A stretch of DNA of 64,000 bases from Hoplostethus atlanticus (lineage: Eukaryota > Chordata > Actinopteri > Trachichthyiformes > Trachichthyidae). The translations under genes and the position numbers were made by a program. The stretch's first letter is position 1. Every line of letters starts with the position of its first letter. This document shows, piece by piece, positions 26,551-37,374 of the stretch. Below the pieces are notes generated by a model. The model saw only the letters and a program-made list of their open reading frames with translations, ran no database searches and had not been told where the DNA came from. Location of the stretch: assembly GCA_034670405.1 (NCBI GenBank), contig JAXDDX010000001.1:4754501-4818500 (forward strand), read 5' to 3'.

Positions 26551-26735
26551 CTGAGTTTTGAATATCACTTTTGTGTTTTCTTGCTGCTGTTGCTATTCTG
26601 CGCCTTAATGTTTTTTTGTTAATCGTTACTAATTATTTCAACCACGTTTTGAAAAAGAAGGCTTAACATACACAACGCACTGAAACTAGCGGCTGTTTTC
26701 AGTGAAAGCTTCAAATAAAGTTTTGCAAATATACA

Positions 26736-26745
26736 CGGAAGTGAC
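26736..26745 (+). promoter_or_regulatory. ETS-type site (CGGAAGTGAC) upstream of ap4e1
   Basis: Matches the ETS/GABPA consensus often found at TATA-less housekeeping promoters, about 180 bases before the ap4e1 ATG and overlapping a CRE-like tgacatca. Function inferred from motif and position. Confidence 0.4.
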
Positions 26746-26922
26746 ATCATCAAAGAGCCTGTCTGAGGAACCAAAACAATGGCCGACTGGCAAGCTCATA
26801 TTTTACCAGTTGTGATGTTTTTGAGTGTTTAACAGTAAATGCTCGCTAGTCTTAAGAAAGATTTAGTGCTATGGACAAATGATTCAATAAGCTAGCTGTC
26901 AAGCCTGCTTTTCGGTGCCACA

Positions 26923-29900
26923 ATGAGCGATGTGGTTGAGAAGACCCTGACAGCTCTCCCGAGTCTGCTGTCTTTAGACTCCCTGCATGGATCTGGGAAA
27001 CTATCCTCCACTTCTAAATTAGGAAACCTTATCAGAGGCATCACTGAATTAACGTCCAAACATGTGAGTCTATACATTTGAGCTGTAGGATAAGTAAGTT
27101 GAACCTTATTCAGTTGCTGATATGGACTAGCTAGCTAGCCTGACTAAGCTAACCTGGGGTGGCACAGCAGCCGGGCGAGTTAGTAGCGACGTAAGAAGGC
27201 ATTTTCTCACATATACCACTTGGCGACAAGGTTTGATTATTGATCTTATTATCTTTATTTGTGTTCCTCCTGTCTAGGAGGAAGAGAAACTCATTCAACG
27301 TGAACTGGCTTCTATCAAAGAACAGGTCTCCTCCCCCAACACCTCTATGGTAAGGTTCTTCTCATTTTCCCATTTAGTCTTGTAGAAGAGATTGTCAGGT
27401 CCAGTGAAGCCTGAAATGTCTGGTCTGATATCTGGACTCACATACTGTAAGCAGAGCACTTATTTTTGTATTGCTTGTGCCATGGTCTTATTTTAATTCA
27501 GAGGCAGATGAAGGAGCTCATGTTGAGAGCTATCTACTGTGAAATGCTGGGTTACGAGGCTTCTTTCAGCTATATTCATGCCATCAAACTGGCTCAACAA
27601 GGCACTGTTCTGGAGAAGAGAGTTGGTATGTTCTTTTCTAATCAATTGTCACCACCAACTCTATCGCTTTCCATGCAGAAATATTAAACAATTTCACCGT
27701 ATTGTACACACAGAAAATGAATTTGTTTAGTATAGTTTCATCAGTGATTGTGTGTATGATTTCCAGGTTACCTGGCTGTGTCCTTGTTTCTGAATGAAAG
27801 TCATGAGCTGCTGCTTCTCCTGGTGAACACTGTATTGAAGGTGAGTGTTCATTTTGGATGTTTTTGCTATCTTGAGTTTGAGCAAGGATAACAAATATTG
27901 TTGTATTTTGTGTTGACAGGATCTTCAGAGCACAAACCTTATTGAAGTGTGCATGGCTCTAACTGTTGTCAGTCAAATGTTCCCCAAAGATATGATACCT
28001 GCAATCCTTCCTCTGGTTGAGGACAAACTCACTCACCCAAAGTAAGGGTTGTAAAATATTTCATTTTATTTTATTTTATTTTATTTTGTTAATTAGTCTG
28101 TTGATTTAAGTTGTTTATGTATTTACTTTAAATGATATGTGCCTTTCCAGTTCGATTAGTTGTCCATATGTGTACACCCATATTTTTTCATATGGTAAAC
28201 TGGAACATGAAAACTTTAAGGGTGTAAATATTATCATTTAATGGTGTTTCTTGTACCTTATTTATAGGGAAATAATTCGACGAAAGGCAGTCCTTGCGCT
28301 GTACAAATTCTACCTAATAGCACCTAATCAGGTTCAGCACATCCACAACAAGTTCCGCAAAGCTCTGTGCGACAAGGATCCTGGTGTGATGACAGCTTCA
28401 CTACACATTTACTTACAGTTGATCAAGGTGCTTCACTTTACTGTCTTCCATTATTATTCTCTAAGTCAAGGCTTCGCTACAATGGTGACAGTATTCTTTG
28501 TGAAAAGTTACTGTAATGCATCAGCTGTGATTTGTTGGTTTGACCAGTGTAACCCAGTCATGTCACACATGTTCCTTATCTTACAGGAGAACCCAGAAGG
28601 TTATAAGGACCTGACAGCAAGTTTTGTAACCATATTGAAGCAGGTGGTGGGTGGGAAACTGCCCATGGATTTTAACTACCATAGTGTTCCTGCTCCCTGG
28701 CTTCAAATCCAGCTTCTCAGAATACTGTCTTCCCTAGGGAAAAACGACCAGAGGTAATTATTAGCTATTCTATCGATTGATAAGCTGAATGCCTATGGTA
28801 CCGTACAGTTACTAGCACTCTATATTTTCCTCCCTGCAAGTTGATTTTCTGTGTCTTTTCCCTGTTCACAGTACAAGTGAGATGATGTATGAAGTCCTTG
28901 ATGAGTCTTTACGTAGAGCAGAGATGAACCATAACATTACTTATGGTATGTCAAATCTATAATACAGTTTTTAGTAAATGAAATTATTTTTAATTTCTAT
29001 ATTTGAATTGTTTTCCATATTTGAATCTCTTTTTTTCCCCCCAGCAATATTATATGAGTGTGTGAAAGCCATTTACACAATTCATCCCAAATCTGAGCTT
29101 TTGGAAAAAGCTGCCAAGTGCATTGGCAACTTTGTTCTGTCACCAAAAATTAACCTCAAATATCTAGGTAAGATCCAAAAACTGTTTCACTGTTTCACCA
29201 TGGACAATCAATAGTTCAGATATTACTGCAGTAATACTATTAATTTGGTGATATTGTAGGTTTGAAGGCGCTCACCTATGTGGTCCAGCAAGATGCTAAC
29301 CTTGCCCTACAGCATCAGATGACCATTATTGAGTGTCTAGATCACTCCGACCTCATCATCAAACGTGAGGTGAGATGGGAGCAGGTGTAGTTTGGGTTTT
29401 GTTGTCATTACAAGATTTACTACACTATGGGGCTTCCTGTATTTCCTTGTAGACGCTGGAGTTGCTCTTCCGGATCACTAATGCCCAGAATGTCACAGTC
29501 ATTGTTGAAAAGATGCTGGAGTTTCTCCACCTCAGTAAAGACGACTACACTACCATCGACCTGGTGGGGAAGGTGGCAGAGCTGGCAGAAAAATATCCTT
29601 GTGTGACTTCTGTGAATCACTGTGAAAAAGATGCAGCACTCAATGTTTCCTTTACATTCACTTAGCTGTGGTGGAAAATTGCCCCTACATCGAGAAGACT
29701 TTAAATAGATTGAAAGATGCTACAGTCTTACTTTGTCTTTTGTTCCTATAAACCAAAATACATATGCTCCAGACAACGGATGGTTCATTGAGACCATGAA
29801 CACCGTGTTTTCACTGGGTGGAGACATGATGCAGCCTGACATCCCAAACAGTTTCCTTAGACTACTGTCTGAGGGTAAGCTATGCTCTACTTCTTCTGTA

Positions 29901-32900
29901 GTGCTCCTGGGTTCTGATGTTAGTTTAGTTGAGTTCAGTTCTTTCATACTGATATTGAATTGAATTTTTTCATTCTTTATTTCTTTTCTTTGTTGGCCCA
30001 GGATTTGACAGCGTGGAGGAGGACAGGCAGCTGAGGCTGTTCGCTGTGGATTCATATGTGTCCCTACTGCAAGGAGAACCCGCCAAACTGCCCCAGCGCT
30101 TCCTCCAAGTCATCAGCTGGGTGAGTACTGCTAGCTGTATTTAAATGTAGTTAGTATATTTCTTATATAATGATAAGAATACTGCACTTATTTTAAAGAA
30201 GAGTTTACAAAGTAGAAAAGTATAGAAGGCAAAACAAGAATAGTAAAATATTTAATTAGGAGATAAAAATAGAAAACGCATTCAAGCAAAAATTGATTAG
30301 AAAAAAGAAATACATAAAATAAGACAAAAAAACCCTCATAAGAAACAGGAGTAAAGGTGGGCAGAAATCAAAAGCAGTTACATAAAAGCAAGTCTATAAA
30401 ATGTGTTTTCAGAAGTGATTTTAAAGCTGATACTGAACCAGCTGGCCTAAGTTCCTCAGGCAGGTCACTACACACTACACTACAGTTTTGCCCCTTCTCT
30501 GCCATGTGCAGGTCCTAGGTGAATACTCTCATCTGAGGGAAGGACTTGAAGCCGCCACAGTCCTGAGACTCCTGGCCAAGCTGTTGGACATGAAGCACAC
30601 CAGCAGTGACACCAAGAGCTGGGTCCTAATGGCCATAACCAAGCTCTGTGAGGGCCCTACCTGTGTGTCTGTGGCTCAGGAGGTGTCTGAGAGGTACAGT
30701 GGGTCCCTGGACACAATACTGAGACAGAGGGTTCAGGAGTTGCAGCACCTCAGCAAAGACTCAGAGCTCCAGGCTAGGATACTACCTCGAGACACTGGAC
30801 TGGAGCCCCTGGAGGTAAGGTACAGCTAGGGTAGCACAACTGACTATGTATTATAGTTTAGATTACAATTAATAATCACAGAAAATTGGCATATTGACAA
30901 CAGTGAAACATTTAATTTCATTTGGAATATCTGCTACAGTGGAAAAAAGATGTCGGTACAAAATGTCAAAAGTGCAGTAAAACTTTTTGGTTTTTCTCAT
31001 CATATAGACTAATAATTGGGATTAATAATCAGGATCATAATAGCTAGCAAAATCAATGGGATTATAATTTCATCCATAATCATGCAGCCTTAGGTACAGC
31101 GAAATAGTCATCTACAGCTGATCTGAGTCAACTAGTATTTCCAAATAACTTGTAGCTTGGAGTAACTTGGAGCTTGGAGTAGTGTCAGAAAGTTGACAAC
31201 CACAGACTAATATACTAAACTAACAAATACTTCCTGTGATGGTCTACAATTTCTTGCACTCATTTTATTGCCCTATGTGGAAAACAAACCCATCTTGCAT
31301 CCAAGAAAAATAACACAAGGGTTTTGAAAGCACTCTTTAACCCAGGTCTGACCTGTAGTTCATCATAGTATTTCCTTGTTCCCTAGATCTAAGTCCTAGA
31401 TTTCCTGATGTTCAGTTCTTTTCATTCTTATCAAAGGAGAAGTTGAAACTTGTAGTAGTAATTACCTTTTAAAAGGCAAGGTGTAAGGTCACATGGCGTT
31501 GTGTTATTTGCCAGGTGGATTCCTCTCTGTCATTTTTGGATGGATTCGTGTCTGAGGCGTTGGCTGCTGGTGCTGCTCCATACAAGCCTCCCCATCAGCG
31601 ACAAGAGGAACTAGCCCAATCAAAAGGTAAAAGTCATATTCATTCTGTGCCAGATTTAGCAAACTAGTAATTATCTTGTTTTGATTTGCTCTGACTGTTT
31701 TTTCATCTTTTCTTTCAGCTTTGAGCCTGGAGCCTTATGGCTTGTCCCTGCCTATCAGTGTGTCCTCCTGCAGTATAGCAGACAGACAGTCTCCTACTCT
31801 GTTATCCATGAGCTCGGGTTTATCAGGCAATAGCACTGATCTCTCACACAAAGGAGGGTACGTGGACACCACATGAACACTCCTAGTCTGACAAGGATGG
31901 CACAATTACGCTAGCTTTCACAATACTGCACGTTTGGTTGCTGACCTATTGATTGATATCCCCTTTTGAAGTCATTTGGTGATACACTGTTGTTGTTTTA
32001 GCTCTACGACTCTGAAACTGGATGGGGTGAAGAGGGTGTGGGGGAGGGACGGCTATCTGGCCCAGAGGGAACCTGTGGAGGAAAGCGCCCAAGTTGAGGT
32101 TCCCAGTCCCCTCTGGTCACCGAGCCAGCAGGCGGGGGCTGACTGCACACACAGCCAGACTCCCACTCCAACACCCACTCCTGAGCCTGAACAAGAGAAA
32201 CAGCAGCTGGCCTCATCACTGTTTGTTGGCCTGGGCTCCCAAGGCTCTGTGTGTCTGGTGAGATTCCAAAATCTTCTCCATGTCTTGTATCTAAAATGAA
32301 TGTTACAACAAGTATGTTGTGTTACAACTTAAAGTTTGCCTTCTAACAGATGGGAAAATCAGAGCCGACGCCACAGCGATTCCGAAGAAAAGCCAAAGGT
32401 CAGGGCTCGCCCTCGGGTTCCAGCGAGCAATCATCTAACTCCTCCCACTCTACTCATAGCACTGTGGATAACTTGCTGTGTAACAACCTACTAGACCCAA
32501 CCATCACCTCAGAATCGCCTGTTTCCACACCCAAACAGACCTCCCCACTCTCTCAGGCCCTCACCACTACTAATGGCACCTGTGATGTAGAAAGGGATTC
32601 AGTTGAAGGGACAGTTACTCAAAGCAGCCCCTCTCTCATCAGGGGTAAAGGTATGGTGACTGTTGATCCTACTGCACACGAAGACCCAGATAGACCCAAG
32701 GACTTGTGTCTCAGCTCCCATCTGCCTGAAGAGCTGTGTGGGCTATCGCACTCAGAAATTACCCCTCTCTGCTCCAACCAAAGCCTGGCTCTCTCAGCCT
32801 GTCATGTCCAGAAAGAGGATGCCTTACTGCTAGTCATTTTCATTGCCAATTCCTCTGACTCTGCCGTTCAACAGATGCTACTACAGATAGACTCCGAAGA

Positions 32901-34230
32901 ACTTGAGGTAATTTATCGGGCAGAAAATGATTAGTGAACTTTGATATTCTCATCAGTCATATTAAAGGAAGTTTTTTGTTGTTTTTCTTTCAGGTATGTT
33001 GTATGTCTGACAGTCCAGTGGAGGAGGTGAGAAGCCACAGTGTAGCAGTGTGCCAGTATTCCCTGATCATGAAGAGGCCCTCGACTCACGTGGAAGTGGC
33101 TGGGATGGTGTCCTACCAGTTGCCTGTTGAAGAACCTCAGGCAGTGCCGTTCTCATACAGACTCTCTCTAACCAATTTCATCAGGTACACTATTTTCTGC
33201 CTTCTTTATATTGTTAAGTACCACCTTGCAGACTCAAAGTGTATTAGTTGCTTGCTTACTTTTGAGTATCACATCTTCCTGTTCCTGTGTTGGAGCAGGC
33301 CTTTGACTGTGTCCACAGAGGAGTATGGGACAATGTGGCTGGCCTTCTCTAATGATACAAAGCAGAACCTGACGCTCTTAGATGACGGCCAAGATCGTCT
33401 CACAGCCACCCTGAATGTCCTGAGGAAGAAACTTCAGCTTCATATTGTTGACATCATAGGTGAACAGACTTTTATCTTCCCTCTCTGTCTGAGTTGTCTT
33501 GTTGACCTCAATCAGATGTTAGGATTATTACAGCCAAGATGATTTGTTGTATGATTTAATATTTGATAGCATGATGTATGCACATGTTTAAAATTGCACA
33601 TGTATGTTCAAGGACCGAAGGTTTATGACAAATGTAAGTAAGGAAGTAAACTTTATTTATATTGCACTTCTCTAAACTGTGGTTACAAAATGTTTCCCAA
33701 TGGGATACTAGAAAAAGAAGACCACATAAAACAGTAGTGCTTTTCAGTTGGAAAAAGCATGATTGAACTAGCTTTTTTCTATGTTGCTCGAAAGTCAAAC
33801 GTGTAAAAAGTAGCACCTAAATTCTTAAAGGTAGACTTAACATTGGACCCCATTGGACCAAGACAATTACATGAAATATTTTCAGTATAACAAAAACTTA
33901 AGTTTTGTCAGAGTTCAGTTGGAGGTAATTGAGACATCTAATCCTTAATAGGCACAAGGCAGCTATATTAGCTATGTTAAATACATAGCTAATATGTGTT
34001 AATTGTTAGCTATGTATCTATGAGTGTATTATACACTCATAGTAATTTACCTTTTCTTTTTCCCTATAGGGCTGGAGGGTATTGTAGCTTGCCGGCTCCT
34101 CCAGGGTGAGCCATGTCTGATGCACTGCCGTATCCATGCAGATGCCTTGGCTGTCTGGCTACGCTCCCCAGTCCCTGACCTGCCTGACTGCCTGCTATAC
34201 CACTGTCAGAGGGCTTTACAGGAGCACTGA
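26923..34230 (+). CDS. ap4e1: AP-4 complex subunit epsilon-1
   Basis: Large subunit of the trans-Golgi adaptor AP-4, which sorts cargo such as ATG9A. Exons: 26923-27063, 27278-27349, 27502-27625, 27767-27840, 27920-28041, 28268-28427, 28587-28753, 28872-28945, 29045-29167, 29260-29369, 29453-29592, 29762-29874, 30002-30120, 30512-30814, 31515-31626, 31719-31857, 32002-32257, 32350-32907, 32994-33184, 33299-33459, 34070-34230 (TGA). Total 1139 residues; human AP4E1 has about 1137. The N-terminus MSDVVEKTLTALP and the adaptin trunk (YCEMLGYEASFSYIHA, RRKAVLALYKF, HSVPAPWLQIQLLRIL) match closely. A Ser/Thr/Pro-rich hinge fills 31719-32800, with LASSLFVGLGS. The C-terminal ear ends in DCLLYHCQRAL. 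The intron between 29592 and 29762 has AT-AC ends (see findings). All phases close. Confidence 0.95.
28055..28086. repeat. (TTTTA)n simple repeat
   Basis: About five TTTTA units in an ap4e1 intron, just past the donor of the exon ending at 28041. Confidence 0.85.
29593..29761 (+). other. U12-type AT-AC intron in ap4e1
   Basis: The donor reads ATATCCTTG, the U12 5' splice consensus, and the acceptor ends in AC at 29760-29761. A branch-like ttcctataaac lies about 10 bases before it. Splicing here joins AEK to YAPDN in frame (exon ends 'aa', next begins 'a tat gct'). No GT-AG pair can make this junction. Confidence 0.8.
33625..33720 (-). repeat. Probable L2-type LINE 3' tail in the last ap4e1 intron
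   Basis: Read on the minus strand, the end is 'gtgcaatataaataaag' followed by 'tttacttccttactta', closely resembling the tail of the L2 copy at 37930-37958. No ORF remains. Confidence 0.45.
33965..34042. repeat. Two hairpins before the last ap4e1 acceptor
   Basis: First hairpin: 12-base arms at 33965-33976 and 33984-33995 (atattagctatg / catagctaatat), 7-base loop. Second: 12-base arms at 34018-34029 and 34031-34042 (ctatgagtgtat / atacactcatag) around a single base. Both lie 30-100 bases upstream of the acceptor at 34068-34069. Confidence 0.75.
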
Positions 34231-35445
34231 ACCCTCGCTACAACACCTCCGCTGACTGACAACTAGGCGCTCAACTTCTAAAGAGGAAGTTGCACATCAT
34301 TTGATTGCAGTGACTGAAAAGAATACATCAAATGTTGTGCATCCTCATCTTCATAGTACACTGTTTACCTTTTGGTTATCTCTTCAACTATGTGTTATTT
34401 AGGAGGTTCTGGTTTTATGTCCATGAATGATATTTATCGCTTTTTAACAGGCAAATGGGTAGTTTACATCACATAATTACAATTTCTTGAGTCGTTGCTG
34501 GTATTAACCTCAGGGGGAAGTGGAATTTATGTTAAATTCTTTAGTGGATGTCTGGTGTTTCAAAACAACACTAACAAACACAAATATGTCTTAAAATGAC
34601 TTGAAAACTGGGTGAAGTACATATGAAATATTTTTTTATCTCAAAGTGGAATATGGTGAATTTCCCGACGCCCCATGACAGTGCAGACTGTGTTAGTGAA
34701 CATTCACATCTGTATTCCATAGCAAGTGAGATTTCTTCCTGCTCTCTAATTCACTTTGTTAGAGAATGAATTGGACAAGATGGCTGTATAGTAATCAAGA
34801 TGATTTTCTAGGTATGTGGCTGCATTTGCTGGTTTAACAATAGATCTTTTCCTGCTTAGCTTTTTTTGTGGAACTCACAGGAAAGATCTTGGCATCAGCT
34901 CAAAGTGGAGGTTTATTACAACACAATGTCATCGCTTCTAGTATGCATTTGGTTGAAATAGCATCAGGAACTCTTAAAACACTGTACCTGGCAGTGATGC
35001 AGACTAACATGTACAGACTTGAGTCCACTGCCTTTCAAAGGACTACCTGTTAGTCCTCACTGCTAACTAACATAATGCTAACAACACACAAGGATTATGT
35101 TATGTTCATATTAACCTTGAAGTACAGCAGTTTAACACTTATGACTCTTATGTCTTTGATGAGATTGACTATTAAGCTTGCTACCAGCTCACATTTCTGT
35201 CTCTTAATAAGAGTGGACAAGATATAATCGAGTCCTTTTGCAGTGTCCATGTTGTGTGTTTTTCTGAGGAGCAGCGGTAAGTTTAGTTTTTCAGATGCTG
35301 CCTTCCATGTAATATGATTATCTATGCACTCATGTATTTGGTTTCACTAACTTCACAGGAGGTGGATTCTAGTCATCTTTGATTATTATATTTTTGTATC
35401 AATGCAGTATTTCAAACATATTTATTGGATTTATATTCTTACAAA

Positions 35446-35451
35446 AATAAA
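35446..35451 (+). terminator. Candidate poly(A) signal of ap4e1
   Basis: AATAAA in an AT-rich 3' UTR about 1.2 kb after the stop codon. A second AATAAA at 35758-35763 could serve a longer transcript. Confidence 0.45.
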
Positions 35452-36333
35452 TATTTTATATTCGTTTCAACTGAAGAAAAAAAAAACCATTCATTGTGCT
35501 TCATGTACTGTTTGGTTGCCCTGTGCCAGTCTTTAGACTTGTCTCAGCCTGTATTATTTCCTCCAACTTGAAACTTTCTTTTTTTGCTTGTGTGCTGGAT
35601 TTGAAGCACAGTTTGAAACTAAAGACCCATGTAAAACACAAATTCAATCCAACGCCTTATGTTCTAATGCCAACGTGGCGTGTTTGATTTGTGCCTGTGG
35701 TACAGATGAAGATCCTTGTTTTTTAGAGTGTCTGTCATTACATTCTGCTAACTTATGAATAAATTTGACACATGTAAAATAACTTGTTTTGACTGATCAT
35801 TGATTCAATAGAGGCTACGAGGCTTTATGGAACAGACATGTTGGATGTAAGGAAAAGGGTGAGGACATGACAATATAGAGAATACATTTTATTATTTGTT
35901 ATATGTAATGGAACAAAAGATTTCTATTGTGTATTGAATGAATTCAATAATTGCTGCTTACTATATACATACTAACATTACTAAAACCATGTATTTTACG
36001 TCTAACTCACTCACTGTAATGGTACTTTTGCCGATATTTCATACAGATAACTGCCAAGGTTTCTGCCATTTTTGCTTTTGATAGTTCACAGTGGAGAGAG
36101 ACAGGAAAGATTGGGAGGGAGAGGGGGCGTGACATGAGAAGGGTCCCAGGCTGCAGGAATTACATGGTATGTGCCTTAGCCAACTGAGCATATTCTCATG
36201 TTTCATGCCAACAAAATACCAAAACAAATGATGGTGTTCCATGTGGAGAAACATAATCACATCTAAGACCCAGACATAGAATCTATACTAAGGCATTAGA
36301 GGCTCAGCAGGCCCAACTCTCTATTGAGACTCC

Positions 36334-36339
36334 TTTATT
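36334..36339 (-). terminator. Candidate poly(A) signal of cyp19a1
   Basis: AATAAA on the minus strand, about 100 bases beyond the cyp19a1 stop codon. Confidence 0.5.
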
Positions 36340-36439
36340 TTGGCAGTTACCTGTATATACCTGTATATACCTGTAGCTTCAACATATACAATAACCACAC
36401 ATCGTTCTTTAACAGAAAATCTAACATTGGCTTTGTCTC

Positions 36440-37331
36440 TCAGTGCCGATTGCACTGAGTGTGTTGAAGCTGTGTCGCTCTGGGGATGAAGCGCATGGCC
36501 AGGCTGTGTTCGTCCTCCACAGGCTGCTGCGACAGGTTGTTGGTCTGCCGGATGCTGCTGAGGGTGCAGCCAAGGTGAGGGCACACCGTGTAGCGAGACA
36601 ACAGCGTGACCAAGATGGCCTTCATCATCACCATGGCGATGTGCTTGCCCACGCAGGAACGAGGCCCGCAACCAAAAGGCTGGAAGAAACGACTGGGCAC
36701 CTGCCAGAGAGAGGAGGTAAAGAATGACCTGTTTTTTTTGCAGACCCACACGTTCTTCCATTTCTTTCACCAGACTTACTATTTTGTCAAAGTTCTCCAG
36801 GCTGAATTCATTGGGTTTTAGGAAGAACTCAGTCTTATGCATTAGACCAATGTTGAGGATGATGTTGGTTCCTTTCGTAACTTTAGTGCCCTCAATGTTG
36901 TCATCTTCCAGAGCTTTTCGCATTGTGAAATCAACCACAGGATGGAACCTCAGAGACTCGTTGATGAAGCTCTCCAGCACTTTGAGGTTTTGATAATCAA
37001 TGTGCTCTGCATCTTTATTACCTGATAAGGAGAATACAAGGAGGGTTTGTTAGAATTCTTTTATTTTTCACATGCCATAGAGTGAAATTTTAGTTAACAT
37101 GAAATTGTTAATCTGGCACTAGTCACCCAAGAGAGTGTTCATCTCCTCCACTATCCTCAGCTCTACTTCAGGGTTTTGTTTCAGCAGCATGAGCATGAAG
37201 AACAGGCTTATGGACAGGGTGTCAGGCGCCGCAATGACCATCTCCAACACACACTGTCTGACATTGTCTCCTGAGAGCTCTCCATGATTCTGTTCAACAG
37301 AAGAATGGACACACACACGCACGCACGCGCG

Positions 37332-37374
<43 letters not shown>

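Larger units (their letters stand above)
25739..26922. other. gnb5 3' UTR and ap4e1 promoter region
   Basis: The gnb5 3' UTR runs through AT-rich sequence to AATAAA at 26545-26550. The last ~250 bases before ap4e1 hold an ETS-like CGGAAGTGAC site. No other exon or element was seen. Confidence 0.55.
34231..36439. other. Convergent 3' UTRs of ap4e1 (+) and cyp19a1 (-)
   Basis: ap4e1 reads in from the left, with candidate AATAAA at 35446-35451 and 35758-35763. cyp19a1 reads in from the right, with AATAAA on the minus strand at 36334-36339. No additional coding exon or recognised mobile element was seen. Confidence 0.6.

Noticed and set aside
36443-36727. Open frame on the plus strand opposite the last cyp19a1 exon
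   Set aside because: It is the antisense shadow of the heme-binding exon; no splice context or recognisable protein.
37119-37370. Long Cys/Val stretch in front of a cyp19a1 exon
   Set aside because: It is the CA microsatellite read through into the intron; the real exon begins at 37289 after an acceptor.
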